Shown: positions 1-9,997 of the stretch, piece after piece | How the letters are laid out: the number at the start of each line of letters is the position of its first letter | Position numbering within the stretch: the stretch's first letter is position 1 | Assembly (NCBI GenBank): GCA_944322305.1 | Contig: CALUOP010000005.1 | Coordinates: 124,001 to 188,000, forward strand | Direction: 5' to 3' | DNA length: 64,000 nucleotides | Origin: an uncultured Coriobacteriaceae bacterium | GTDB lineage: Bacteria > Actinomycetota > Coriobacteriia > Coriobacteriales > Coriobacteriaceae | Position numbers and translations under genes: made by a program | The notes under the pieces: model-generated | Told to the model about the DNA's origin: nothing | Database searches by the model: none | What the model saw: only the letters and a program-made list of their open reading frames with translations

Positions 1-1158
1 CGCGGAAGGCGGCGCAGCGGGCGCGTGTCGATGGTCGCCGGCGTCGCCATGCTGGCGGTTGGTCTTGGCCTGCTGCTCTATCCTGCGATAACGGCGGCAA
101 TTGCCCAACATGACGTAGACGAGGCTTTGGCGGCCTGGCGCTCGGGCGCGGTAGACGGCGGCGACGCCGGAACCGTTGGCGAAACCGGCGCCGGTTCAGG
201 CTCCAACGCGGCGGGCTCAGGCTCCGCGGACGGCGCGGTGGCTTCGGAGGACACCGCGGCAAATGTCAGCGCCGACGCGTCCGCCTTTCGCAGCAAAGAG
301 GGCGACGCCACCTACCAACAGCTCGTTGACTATAACGCGCGCGTGCTCTCTGGCGAGGGCGGGCAGATCAACGACCCGTTTGCCTTCAGCGGTGATGACT
401 TGGCCGAGCTCGGCCTGCCGGACGGTATTATCGGCAGCATATCCATCCCTTCTATGAGCGTTGAGATCCCGCTGTACCTGGGCGCTACGGCCGCGAACAT
501 GGAGTACGGCGCTGGCGTGGTGGCCGGTACGTCCATGCCGCTGGGAGAGAGCACGTCCAACACGGTGATCGCGGCGCACCGCGGTGGCTGGCACGGGTTG
601 CCGATGTTTCGCGATATCGAGGACCTGCAGGTAGGGGACACGGTCACGGTGACCACGCCGTGGGACAAGCTCACCTACCGCGTGAGCGCGTTCAAGGTGG
701 TCTCGCCCGACGACACGGTCGCGGTGGGCATCCAGCCGGGGCGCGACCTGATAACGCTGCTCACCTGCCATCCGTACGGCGAGCACCCGTCGCACCACCG
801 CATGCTGGTGTTCTGCGAGCGCGTGCCAAACGACGAGGCCGAACAGGCGCCCGGCCCCTTGGCGGCGGCGATCTCGCAGATCGTGCCGGGCAACGCCGGA
901 GACTCGCCGCTGCTTGCGCTAGAGGACGCGCTGCGCGTAGCGGGGCTGGGCATTTTGCTGGGGACCGGCATGTTTCTCGTGATGGATTCGGCGCGGCGGC
1001 GGAGAAGGACGCGGGAGCAGCAGCGGCAGAAGCAGCGCCAGCGGTGTCAGCAGCAGGGGCCTGGGCTCCACCGCGCGGAGATGCGCGGACAAGGGTTGGT
1101 TCCCGCAGACGCGGACGGCGCAGGCGATCCGCCCAGCACGGGGCTGCACTTCAAATAA
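1..1158 (+). CDS. Class C-type sortase (5' end outside window)
   Basis: Membrane-bound transpeptidase expected to join LPXTG-type surface proteins into pili or attach them to the wall. The reading frame is open to base 1; the first in-window start is GTG at 25 (then ATG at 31), but basic residues upstream suggest the true start lies outside. An N-terminal membrane segment (VAMLAVGLGLLLYPA) is followed by a ~60-residue Ala/Gly/Ser-rich stretch, then the sortase core with the catalytic His (AAHRGGWHG, about 185), the Cys in TLLTC (about 248) and Arg in HHRMLVF. A second hydrophobic segment near residues 300-318 and a basic tail follow, typical of pilin-polymerising class C enzymes. No pilin gene is inside the window; it could lie just upstream. 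The family call is firm, the substrate is inferred. Confidence 0.88.
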   Translation, partial: RGRRRSGRVSMVAGVAMLAVGLGLLLYPAITAAIAQHDVDEALAAWRSGAVDGGDAGTVGETGAGSGSNAAGSGSADGAVASEDTAANVSADASAFRSKEGDATYQQLVDYNARVLSGEGGQINDPFAFSGDDLAELGLPDGIIGSISIPSMSVEIPLYLGATAANMEYGAGVVAGTSMPLGESTSNTVIAAHRGGWHGLPMFRDIEDLQVGDTVTVTTPWDKLTYRVSAFKVVSPDDTVAVGIQPGRDLITLLTCHPYGEHPSHHRMLVFCERVPNDEAEQAPGPLAAAISQIVPGNAGDSPLLALEDALRVAGLGILLGTGMFLVMDSARRRRRTREQQRQKQRQRCQQQGPGLHRAEMRGQGLVPADADGAGDPPSTGLHFK

Positions 1159-1324
1159 GCGGAGCAGGGCGGGGCGTGGCGATGGGCGCGAGCGGCAGGA
1201 CATGCGGCAGCATGACTCCCGCGCCCGTCTCCCTTGCTAAGTGAATTAGCGCCCCCATGCGCCGCCCCCCCGCGCAACGCCCGAAAACGCTTGGTAACAC
1301 CAGCCGCATCGCTTGCCGCCCCGT

Positions 1325-1353
1325 TTGAGTCAGTCACTTTACCATGATAAAGT
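1325..1353 (+). promoter_or_regulatory. his operon promoter with overlapping dyad
   Basis: TTGAGT (1325-1330), a 17-nt spacer and TAAAGT (1348-1353) form a good sigma-A type promoter, with TG just before the -10 box (TGaTAAAGT). A perfect 6-bp inverted repeat, ACTTTA (1336-1341) and TAAAGT (1348-1353) with a 6-nt spacer, covers the spacer and the -10 box, so a repressor there would block polymerase. The remaining 1159-1447 holds no gene I can support; the ~95-nt leader to hisD shows no clear His-codon leader peptide or T-box. Confidence 0.6.
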
Positions 1354-1447
1354 ATGGAACCGTCGCAAGCCGCGCCGCCGCATTCCGGCGGCGCGTCATC
1401 CGCCCGCCTTCGCCCGCGCCGCGCGCCGGGCAAGCCATAAGGAGACG

Positions 1448-2938
<1,491 letters not shown>

Positions 2939-2939
2939 C

Positions 2940-4040
2940 ATGGCCGAGCTTTCCGCGCGCATGCGCGCCCTGGTGCAGCCCCACCTGGCCGGCATCGAGC
3001 CCTACGACCCCAACTTCACCCCCACGCGGATCAACCTCTCGGCCAACGAGAACACCTACCCCATGCCCGCGCCGGCCCGCGCCGCCATCAACGAGGCGCT
3101 GGCCGCCACGCCGCTCAACCGCTATCCCGACCCCATGTCGGGCGCGCTGCGCAACGAGCTCGCCCGCTGGCACGGCGTCGACCGCGCGTGCGTGTGCGTG
3201 GGCAACGGCGGCGACGAGCTGCTCTACAACTTCCTGCTGGCGTTCGGCGGCCCGGGCCGCACGCTCGTGACCTGCCCGCCGGACTTCTCGGAATACGCGT
3301 TTTTCGCCTCGCTGGCGCAAACCGAGGTGGCGCGCGTCTGGCGCGACCCCGCAACGTTCGAGATAGACGCGCCGGCCCTTCTCGAGGCCGCGCGCACCGC
3401 CCAGCTCGTGATCCTCACCTCGCCCAACAACCCTACGGGCAACCTGGTGAGCGCCGAGCTGGTGGAGCGGGTGTGCGCCGCGTGCCCCGGCCTGGTGATG
3501 GTGGACGAGGCGTACGGCGAGTTCGCACCCGCCGGAACCTCGGCTGCGCCGCTGCTTGAGCGCTGCCCCAACCTGGTGGTGCTCCACACGCTTTCCAAGG
3601 CCTTCGGTGAGGCGGGCATCCGCTGTGGCTACGTGCTGGCCGCGCCCGACGTGGTGGAGGTGTTCGCCGCCATCCGCCAGATCTACTCGGTGAACGTGCT
3701 CACGCAGGCGGCGGCCACGGCGGCGGTGCGGAACCGCGCGTCCTTTGGGCGGGTGGTGGAGCAGATCTGCTCCGAGCGCGAGCGCTTGCTGGCGGCCTTG
3801 CGCGCCCCGCGCTTTGCGGCGGCAGGGCTCGAGGTGTGGCCCAGCGCGGGCAACTTCGTGCTTGCGCGGATGCCGCGCGCCAGCCAGGTGCGCGCCCGCT
3901 TGCGCGACGAGTACTCTATACTCGTACGTGACTTTTCGTACGTGCCGGGGCTTGACGGCTGCTTGCGCATCACGGTGGGCACGCCGGACGAGAACAACGC
4001 CGTGCTGGCCGCGCTCGCCGAGCTCACAGGTGCCGCTTAA
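2940..4040 (+). CDS. hisC: Histidinol-phosphate aminotransferase
   Basis: PLP enzyme converting imidazole-acetol phosphate and glutamate to histidinol phosphate. 366 residues, normal length. Visible motifs: NLSANENTYP, NGGDELL (cofactor phosphate site), SPNNPTG, DEAYGEF, the Schiff-base lysine in TLSKAFG (about residue 220) and RITVGTPDEN near the end with the substrate-carboxylate Arg. Start ATG 2940 overlaps nothing and sits one base after the hisD stop, with GCAGGAGG inside the hisD end as ribosome site. A 152-nt gap with a strong hairpin-forming GC-rich sequence separates it from hisB. Confidence 0.96.
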   Translation: MAELSARMRALVQPHLAGIEPYDPNFTPTRINLSANENTYPMPAPARAAINEALAATPLNRYPDPMSGALRNELARWHGVDRACVCVGNGGDELLYNFLLAFGGPGRTLVTCPPDFSEYAFFASLAQTEVARVWRDPATFEIDAPALLEAARTAQLVILTSPNNPTGNLVSAELVERVCAACPGLVMVDEAYGEFAPAGTSAAPLLERCPNLVVLHTLSKAFGEAGIRCGYVLAAPDVVEVFAAIRQIYSVNVLTQAAATAAVRNRASFGRVVEQICSERERLLAALRAPRFAAAGLEVWPSAGNFVLARMPRASQVRARLRDEYSILVRDFSYVPGLDGCLRITVGTPDENNAVLAALAELTGAA

Positions 4041-4192
4041 GTACCCGAAGGCGGAGCGGCCACGGCCGGGCCCACGCTCAGGGGCGCCCGCTGGGCGAGA
4101 AGCGCTCGGGCGGTTCCTGCTTCGGGCGCTTCAGCCCCATGCGGTCCCGCGCGCGTGCGTACTCAGGCGTTTTGAGAAGGGGAGGAGCCCCG

Positions 4193-6043
4193 ATGACCAT
4201 TTACCGCAAGCAGCGCAGCACGGCCCCGCGCGGTCGTTCGGTGTACGGATCCTACACGCCGAGCTGGGTTGCGCAGCCTGAGCCGCAGCCCGAGCCCGAA
4301 GCGGCGGAGGCCCCTGCGGCCGTGGGGGAGGCGCCGGCGGAAGATCCTGCCGCGTTTGGGTTTGACACCTTCGCCGCGGGGTACGACGCGGAGGAGCCTG
4401 CGGGCTACGACGCGTCGAGCGCGTACGCATACGGCGCGGAGGATGCGGGCGACGCGCTTGCGGCGCCGGCGGCGGGTGACGCCGCGGCGCCTGCGAGCGC
4501 GTTTAACGCGGCATCTGCGGTGCCCGAGCCGGAGCGCATCGGCGCGTTCGGGGCGCTGGACAGCGCGGCGCCGACGTACGACGCCTACGCATGGCCCGCG
4601 CCGGACGACGGCGTGGCTGCTGCGTGGGAAAGCGCAGCCGCCGCGCCTTACGGCGAGCAGGCGGTTGCTGCCTACGACGCGCCCGGCGAGGTCCAGGCGG
4701 TAAGCGAGCCGGCCCCTGAATATGTTGCGGACGACGAGGCCGACGCGGACGTGGCGCCGGTCGCCGACGAGGTCGATGCGGCGGAGGAGCCCGCGGTTGA
4801 GCTGGTAGACGCCACGGTCGAGAACCTCGCCTTCGACGTGTCGCTCGCACAGGGGGCTGCCGACGACCTTGCGGCTGCTGAGGCGCCGGCCGAACCTGCG
4901 CTTGCGCCTACCGAGACGGTTGCGCTTGAAGGAGACGCTGCGCCGGAGGCGGTGGCGGCTGAGGGTGACGCGCTTGGCAAGGAGCCCGCGGCCGAGGATG
5001 CCCTTGCCGCTGACGGAGAGGCCGGGACGTCGGATGGCGAGCCGGCTGAGAAGGCGGAAGCGCCGGCAGCTGAGGCGGACGGGCGGCCCGAGAAACCCGC
5101 TGAGCCCGCGGCCGAGGACGGCACGCACGTTGACGACGCCGCTGCGCCTGCCGCTCCGGCCGAGGTGGCCTCCGGCGCCGATGAGCCCGCTGAGGCGGAA
5201 AGCGCCGCCCCCACCTCCGACCTTATCGCCCCCGCGCCGGTGGATCCGAGCATCGCCCCGGCTCCGGCGGAGCCGGCGGGTGCTGGCGCTTCGGCTTCCG
5301 AGGAGGGCCCGGCGGGTACCACCGTTACGCTCGCGCTCGACTTGGGCGACGAGCCCGCGCCGGCCGCCGCCCCCGCGGAGGACAAGCCCGCGGCAAGGCC
5401 CAAGCGCAAACGCGCCCGCCGCGCGTCTCGCACGGCGCGCGCCGAAGAGCCGGCGCCCAACCGCACGGCGACCGTGCACCGCGCCACCGGCGAGACCGAC
5501 ATCACCGTGGAGCTCGACCTTGACGGTTCGGGCACCGCGCACATCGCCACCGGCGTGCCGTTTTTCGACCACATGCTCGACGCGTTCACGCGCCACGGCT
5601 TGTTCGACCTCACGGTCGACGCAACCGGCGACGTGGAGGTCGACGCGCACCACACCGTTGAGGACACGGGCATCGTGCTGGGTCAGGCCTTTGCCGAGGC
5701 GCTGGGCGAGAAGCGCGGCGTCACGCGCTTCGCCGACGTGGCGGTGCCGCTTGACGAGGCGCTGGTGCAGGCGGTGGTTGACCTTTCGGGCCGCGGCCAG
5801 GCGTACTGCCAGCTGCCGATGCCGACCGAGCGCGTGGGTGCCTTCGACACCGAGCTGGCGGTGGAGTTCTTCTACGCGTTCGCGCGCGACGCCCGCGCCA
5901 CGCTGCACGTGCGCGAGCTGGCCGGCGCCAACAGCCACCACATCATCGAGGCGGCGTTCAAGGCCGCGGGCCGTGCGATGCGCCGCGCCTGCGAGCTGGA
6001 TCCGCGCGTGACGGGCGTTCCCTCCACCAAGGGCTCGCTTTAG
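4193..6043 (+). CDS. hisB: Imidazoleglycerol-phosphate dehydratase with ~420-residue disordered N-terminal extension
   Basis: The last ~195 residues (about 423-616) are a complete IGPD domain: FFDHMLDAFTRHG, DAHHTVEDTGI and NSHHIIEAAFK carry the metal-binding His residues, and VPSTKGSL closes it. It dehydrates imidazole glycerol phosphate. Ahead of it lies an extension not found in ordinary ~195-residue HisB: a basic, Tyr/Arg-rich head (residues 1-25), ~370 residues of Ala/Glu/Pro/Asp-rich low complexity, and a Lys/Arg cluster (about 398-418) just before the enzyme. The frame is open throughout with one strong ribosome site (AAGGGGAGGAG) before ATG 4193; I see no good start and site immediately before the IGPD domain. 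The extension has no recognised fold and its role is unknown. A bifunctional phosphatase-type HisB is excluded: no HAD motif is present. Confidence 0.93.
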   Translation: MTIYRKQRSTAPRGRSVYGSYTPSWVAQPEPQPEPEAAEAPAAVGEAPAEDPAAFGFDTFAAGYDAEEPAGYDASSAYAYGAEDAGDALAAPAAGDAAAPASAFNAASAVPEPERIGAFGALDSAAPTYDAYAWPAPDDGVAAAWESAAAAPYGEQAVAAYDAPGEVQAVSEPAPEYVADDEADADVAPVADEVDAAEEPAVELVDATVENLAFDVSLAQGAADDLAAAEAPAEPALAPTETVALEGDAAPEAVAAEGDALGKEPAAEDALAADGEAGTSDGEPAEKAEAPAAEADGRPEKPAEPAAEDGTHVDDAAAPAAPAEVASGADEPAEAESAAPTSDLIAPAPVDPSIAPAPAEPAGAGASASEEGPAGTTVTLALDLGDEPAPAAAPAEDKPAARPKRKRARRASRTARAEEPAPNRTATVHRATGETDITVELDLDGSGTAHIATGVPFFDHMLDAFTRHGLFDLTVDATGDVEVDAHHTVEDTGIVLGQAFAEALGEKRGVTRFADVAVPLDEALVQAVVDLSGRGQAYCQLPMPTERVGAFDTELAVEFFYAFARDARATLHVRELAGANSHHIIEAAFKAAGRAMRRACELDPRVTGVPSTKGSL

Positions 6044-6054
6044 AACCTGCCACC

Positions 6055-6081
6055 TGCCATCCGTACCCGTCCCCAATGGCG
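6055..6081 (-). repeat. REP-like palindromic repeat, copy 1
   Basis: Reverse-orientation copy of a ~27-bp palindromic unit: TGCCAT arm, core CGTACCCGTCCCC, near-ATGGCA arm (ATGGCG, then ATGGCA at 83-88). It lies in the 162-nt hisB-hisH gap. Further copies are at 9147, 19013 and 19047; core-only copies are at 17085, 17101 and about 32203. Confidence 0.7.
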
Positions 6082-6205
6082 AATGGCACAACGGCAGGGC
6101 AATTGTTACAACCTGACGCAGATGTTGCGCGCGCGGCTGGGCGGCGGTGACAATAAGAGGGTTCGCAACGGCCCTTGGGCTTTTCTCGCAGGAACGGAGG
6201 CGCGC

Positions 6206-7024
6206 ATGGCCACTCAGCCAACCATCGCGGTTATCGACTACCACAAGGGGAACCTCTCCAGCGTGGCGCGCGGCCTTGCGCGCGCCGGCGCCCATGCGCT
6301 GGTGACCGACGACCCCGCCGCTATCCGCGCGGCTGACGCGCTGGTGCTGCCGGGCGTGGGGTCGTTTTACGACGCGATCACCTTCATGCGCGCAGCGGGG
6401 CAGGACCAGGCGGTGATCGACGCGGTCACCGGTGAGCATGCCGTGCCGTTTTTAGGCATCTGCCTGGGGCTTCAGCTGCTGTTCGACCGCGGCGACGAGG
6501 GGGTTCCGGATCCGGGCGACGAGGCAGTCGCACCGGGCGGCGCGGCGTCTGCGTCCTCTAGTGCCGTTTCCCTTGCCCAAGCCTGCGACGCGCGCGGCTC
6601 GGATCTCGCCCCCGGCACGGTGTTTTGCGATGCGGACGGCAAGCGCTGGGTGCGGGGTTTGGGTCTTCTGCGCGGCTCGTGCACGCTGCTGCCCGCGCGG
6701 CGGCTCAAGGTGCCGCACGTGGGCTGGGACCAGGTGCACCTGACCGAGCGGGGGCGCGCCTGCCCGCTGCTTACCGGCTTTGCCGAGGGCGCCAACATGT
6801 ACTTCACGCACTCCTACGCGCTGGACGCCGACGCCCAGGCCGACGCGGTGGCGGCGGAGACCTTTTACGCGCGTGCGTTCGCCTCGGTGGTGTGGCGCGG
6901 CAACCTCTACGGCTGCCAGTTCCATCCCGAGAAGTCCTCGACCCAGGGCCACGAGATTCTCGAGAACTTCGTGGCGCTTGCCGCGGCCCGCGCCCGCGGC
7001 GACGAGCCAGAGGAGCGCCGTTAG
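6206..7024 (+). CDS. hisH: Imidazole glycerol phosphate synthase, glutamine amidotransferase subunit
   Basis: Class I glutaminase that releases ammonia from glutamine and channels it to HisF. Nucleophile Cys is in GICLGLQLLF (about residue 84), and the His/Glu pair in GCQFHPEKSS near residue 240. 272 residues, against ~200-210 usual: the excess is an inserted Gly/Ala/Ser-rich segment of about 55 residues directly after the nucleophile helix (about 95-145). Start ATG 6206 has AACGGAGG upstream. It follows hisB after a gap holding a REP-like palindrome and precedes hisA by 67 nt. Confidence 0.95.
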   Translation: MATQPTIAVIDYHKGNLSSVARGLARAGAHALVTDDPAAIRAADALVLPGVGSFYDAITFMRAAGQDQAVIDAVTGEHAVPFLGICLGLQLLFDRGDEGVPDPGDEAVAPGGAASASSSAVSLAQACDARGSDLAPGTVFCDADGKRWVRGLGLLRGSCTLLPARRLKVPHVGWDQVHLTERGRACPLLTGFAEGANMYFTHSYALDADAQADAVAAETFYARAFASVVWRGNLYGCQFHPEKSSTQGHEILENFVALAAARARGDEPEERR

Positions 7025-7091
7025 CGCCGAGCCCGCCTGCTTTTCTCGCCTGACCCGCGGCAACGCGCCGCAACAGATAAGGAGCCCGTGC

Positions 7092-7832
7092 ATGATTCTC
7101 TTCCCTGCGATCGACTTGGTTGGCGGCAAGGTGGTGCGCCTGGAGCGTGGCGACCGCCGCCGCATGAAGGTGTACGCAAACGACCCGGTAGCCGTGGCGG
7201 AGGACTTTGCGCGGCAGGGCGCCACGTGGCTGCACGTGGTGGACCTTTCGGCCACGTTGGAGGAGGACGAGGACGCGCGCGCTGCCAACGTCGCGGCGAT
7301 CCGCGCTATCTGCCAGGTACCGGGGCTGTCCATCGACGTGGGCGGCGGCGTGCGGTCGCTTGCGCGCATCGACGAGCTGGCGGCCTTGGGGTGCAAGCGC
7401 ATAGCGCTGGGTACGGTGCTGGTGCGCGAGCCGGGCTTTGCCGAGGTTGCGGCCCGCGCGTTCGGCGACCTGCTCGTTGCGGACGTTGCGGCGCGCGAGG
7501 GCCAGGTCAAGGTGAACGGGTGGCGCGACGACGTGCCGCTTGGCTTGGAGGACGTAGTGGGGCACCTTGCCGAGCTGGGCTTTAAGCACCTGGTGTTCAC
7601 CGACATCGCGCGCGACGGCATGCAGACCGGCATCGACGTGGAGGCGTATCGGCGCGTGGCCGCGCTCGCTGGCTTCCCGGTGGTGGCCTCGGGCGGGATC
7701 TCCACCCTGGACGACATCCGCGCGCTTGCCGCAGCCGGCCCGGAGGTTGTCGAGGGAGCCATCACGGGGCGCGCGCTGTACGAGGGGAACTTCTCGCTTG
7801 CCGAGGCGCTTGCCGCCGCGCGCGAGGCGTGA
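7092..7832 (+). CDS. hisA: ProFAR isomerase (phosphoribosylformimino-AICAR-P isomerase)
   Basis: (beta/alpha)8 barrel enzyme carrying out the Amadori rearrangement of ProFAR to PRFAR. 246 residues, normal length. [13 protein letters not shown] has the first catalytic Asp, DVGGGVRS and VASGGIST form phosphate-binding loops, and TDIARDGM holds the strand-6 Asp/Thr region. Start ATG 7092 with AAGGAG at 7079-7084. The second catalytic strand reads VADVAAREG rather than the usual iDardG, still with an acidic residue. Fifth gene of the his operon, 43 nt before hisF. Confidence 0.95.
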   Translation: MILFPAIDLVGGKVVRLERGDRRRMKVYANDPVAVAEDFARQGATWLHVVDLSATLEEDEDARAANVAAIRAICQVPGLSIDVGGGVRSLARIDELAALGCKRIALGTVLVREPGFAEVAARAFGDLLVADVAAREGQVKVNGWRDDVPLGLEDVVGHLAELGFKHLVFTDIARDGMQTGIDVEAYRRVAALAGFPVVASGGISTLDDIRALAAAGPEVVEGAITGRALYEGNFSLAEALAAAREA

Positions 7833-7875
7833 GGCAAGGCCGCCCACCCGTTTCACCCGCAACGAAGGAGTGCCG

Positions 7876-8769
7876 ATGCTGACCAAACGAGTGATCCCGT
7901 GCCTGGACGTGAAGGACGGGCGCGTGGTGAAGGGCGTGAACTTCGTGGCGCTGCGCGACGCCGGCGACCCGGTTGAGCTCGCCGCCGCGTACGACCGCGA
8001 GGGTGCCGACGAGGTTATCTTCTTGGACATCACCGCCACGAGCGACAAGCGCGCCACGACCATAGACATGGCGGCGCGCGCTGCCGAGGAGCTCTCGATC
8101 CCCTACACGGTGGGAGGCGGCTTTCGCGACCTAGGTGGCATGCGCCAGATGGTGGCCGCGGGCGCCGACAAGCTCTCGCTCAACTCGGCGGCGGTGAAGA
8201 ACCCCGAGCTCATCACGGCGGCGGCGCAGATGTTCGGCAGCCAGGCGGTGATCTGCGCGATCGACGCCAAGCGCGTGGGATCGGAGGGCTTCCGCGGCGA
8301 CGGCTCGGGTCTGGGCGCCGCGCTGGCGGCCGGTCCGGCAGCGGCGGGCGCGGAGGCATCCGGCCCGGGGCGCTTTCCCGAAGGCGCGGCGGGCGGCAGC
8401 TGCGCGGGCCCCGACCGCTGGGAGGTGTACCTGGCGGGTGGGCGCGTGCCCACGGGCATCGACGCGGTGGCGTGGGCCGCAGAGGCCGCGCGCCGCGGGG
8501 CCGGCGAGATCCTGCTCACGAGCATGGATCGCGATGGCACCAAGGAGGGCTTCGACCTGGCGCTCACGCGCGCGGTGGCGCGTGCGGTGAGCATCCCGGT
8601 GATCGCCTCGGGCGGCGTGGGCGCGCTCGAGCACTTTGCCGAGGGCGTTATCGAGGGCGAGGCCGACGCGGTGCTGGCTGCCAGCGTGTTCCACTTCGGC
8701 ACGTTCAGCATCCGGCAGGTGAAGGAGTACATGGCGGCCCAGGGCATCCCGGTGCGCCTGGACTTTTAG
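7876..8769 (+). CDS. hisF: Imidazole glycerol phosphate synthase, cyclase subunit
   Basis: Cyclase half of IGP synthase; uses ammonia from HisH to turn PRFAR into imidazole glycerol phosphate and [20 protein letters not shown] carries the first catalytic Asp, TVGGGFRD and VIASGGVG are phosphate loops, and [11 protein letters not shown] holds the second Asp. 297 residues, about 45 more than usual: a Gly/Ala/Pro/Ser-rich insertion occupies roughly residues 136-182, between AIDAKRV and WEVYLAGGR, where HisF normally has a short loop near the HisH interface. Start ATG 7876 behind GAAGGAG. Confidence 0.95.
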   Translation: MLTKRVIPCLDVKDGRVVKGVNFVALRDAGDPVELAAAYDREGADEVIFLDITATSDKRATTIDMAARAAEELSIPYTVGGGFRDLGGMRQMVAAGADKLSLNSAAVKNPELITAAAQMFGSQAVICAIDAKRVGSEGFRGDGSGLGAALAAGPAAAGAEASGPGRFPEGAAGGSCAGPDRWEVYLAGGRVPTGIDAVAWAAEAARRGAGEILLTSMDRDGTKEGFDLALTRAVARAVSIPVIASGGVGALEHFAEGVIEGEADAVLAASVFHFGTFSIRQVKEYMAAQGIPVRLDF

Positions 8770-8813
8770 GGGCGCAGCCTCGCCTCGAGGCTGTCCAGCG
8801 GGGAAGGGGAAGC

Positions 8814-9140
8814 ATGCAGATCGACGAGCTGAAGTTCGATGAGCGCGGGCTTATCCCGTGCGTGGTGCAGCAGCACGACACCGGCGAGGTGCTCATGGTG
8901 GCGTGGATGAACGCCGAGTCCATTCGCCGCACGCTTGAGACCGGCACCACCTGGTTTTGGAGCCGCAGCCGCCAGGAGTATTGGAACAAGGGCGTTACCA
9001 GCGGAAACATGCAGCAGGTCAAAGAGCTGTGGGCAGATTGCGACGCCGACACCCTGCTGGTGAGGGTTGACTCGCCGGGCCCCGCCTGCCACACCGGCGC
9101 GCGGAGCTGCTTCTTCAACCGGCTGGACGGACAGCGATAA
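8814..9140 (+). CDS. hisI: Phosphoribosyl-AMP cyclohydrolase
   Basis: Opens the adenine ring of PR-AMP, the third step of histidine synthesis. 108 residues, a stand-alone PRA-CH domain: [32 protein letters not shown] (metal-binding Asp/Cys) and CHTGARSCF (zinc Cys). Start ATG 8814 behind GGGGAAGGGGA. The companion pyrophosphohydrolase is a separate gene, hisE, 120 nt downstream, rather than fused as in enterobacteria. Confidence 0.95.
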   Translation: MQIDELKFDERGLIPCVVQQHDTGEVLMVAWMNAESIRRTLETGTTWFWSRSRQEYWNKGVTSGNMQQVKELWADCDADTLLVRVDSPGPACHTGARSCFFNRLDGQR

Positions 9141-9146
9141 CCTGCC

Positions 9147-9173
9147 TGCCATGGGGGACGGGTGCGAATGGCA
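9147..9173 (+). repeat. REP-like palindromic repeat, copy 2
   Basis: Arms TGCCAT and ATGGCA enclose the core GGGGGACGGGTGCGA in the hisI-hisE gap. Same family as the copy in the hisB-hisH gap (opposite orientation) and the tandem pair at 19013-19073. Confidence 0.75.
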
Positions 9174-9260
9174 GCACGCGCAACCTGCCGTTCGCGCTTG
9201 TGCCCCATGGCCGGCGATACAGCGCGTCCGGAGATGCGCACACGTAAGCAAAGGAGCACC

Positions 9261-9584
9261 ATGGGAGAGAGAACAGCCAACGTCAAACCGGGGGACATCG
9301 GCGCCACGCTTGCCAAGCTGGCGGCGGTTATCGCCCAGCGCGACGCCTCGGGCGCAGATCCGAAGGAAAGCTACACGGCGCGCTTGCTCAAAGGGCCGGA
9401 GGACTACCGCCTGAAGAAGGTGGTCGAGGAGGCCTGCGAGGTCACGCTTGCCGTGAAGGACGGCGACCACGACCACGTTCGCTACGAGGCGGCCGACCTC
9501 ATCTACCACCTGCTGGTGGTGTGCCACGCCAGCGGCGTCACCATAGACGAGCTCGCCGGCGAGCTCGACGCCCGCGCGCACTGA
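9261..9584 (+). CDS. hisE: Phosphoribosyl-ATP pyrophosphohydrolase
   Basis: Second step of histidine synthesis, PR-ATP to PR-AMP plus pyrophosphate. 107 residues of the all-alpha MazG-like fold: the EEACEVTLA and EAADLIYHLLV helices carry the acidic metal-binding residues. Start ATG 9261 behind AAAGGAGCACC. Last gene of the operon; an inner 12-bp hairpin downstream (9640-9676) is a plausible terminator. hisG is absent from the operon. Confidence 0.95.
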   Translation: MGERTANVKPGDIGATLAKLAAVIAQRDASGADPKESYTARLLKGPEDYRLKKVVEEACEVTLAVKDGDHDHVRYEAADLIYHLLVVCHASGVTIDELAGELDARAH

Positions 9585-9606
9585 CGTAAGCGCCTGATCA
9601 TTGTTA

Positions 9607-9723
9607 TTCCTGTTGTTTTAGGCCTCTGCACGCGGTAGGGCTCCTTACCTGAAAAACAAACCAGCAGGTAAGGAGCTTGCTGTTTTCCGGGCTACTCAGT
9701 GAGGTGGCCCAAAACAACAGGAA
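9607..9723. repeat. Palindromic element A (left flank of nuclease gene)
   Basis: Outer arms at 9607-9624 and 9706-9723 are inverted copies matching at 17 of 18 positions and contain CCTGTTGTTTT and AAAACAACAGG. Nested inside is a perfect 12-bp inverted repeat, GCTCCTTACCTG (9640-9651) and its complement (9665-9676), with a 13-nt A-rich loop and a T-rich tail. It lies just after the his operon and could end its transcription. An element of similar size and sharing the arm core lies at 11303-11423. Confidence 0.75.
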
Positions 9724-9881
9724 CAACGCGAGGGCTGGTCAAACGCGCGATAAAAGAGGGCTCTGCGCCGGGATAGGGCGAACCGTTTCGCATCCGATTG
9801 CGCGGGATAGGGCTCACGGGCAGCGCGCAGGGGTGCGCGCGGCTGGTGTGTTTCATCGCACCTACAACCCGCTTCATATCT

Positions 9882-9902
9882 TTGTTTACATAAATTTATA
9901 AT
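9882..9902 (+). promoter_or_regulatory. AT-rich promoter region of the nuclease gene
   Basis: An abrupt AT-rich stretch with a perfect -10 hexamer TATAAT at 9897-9902. No well-spaced -35 box is visible; TTGTTT (9882) is too close and CTTCAT (9872) is weak. The rest of 9724-9997 shows no gene. Confidence 0.4.
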
Positions 9903-9997
9903 TTTAACACTGTTGGCACTATATGAATTCGAGAACAGCTCATCTGTCGAGCCATAGGGTGAAATCGTCCCATTGGTTTACGGTGGAGGGAGCGTAC

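Noticed and set aside
4041-4192. Small gene in the hisC-hisB gap (start near 4139)
   Set aside because: That frame is just an N-terminal extension of hisB without a ribosome site; ATG 4193 has a strong one.
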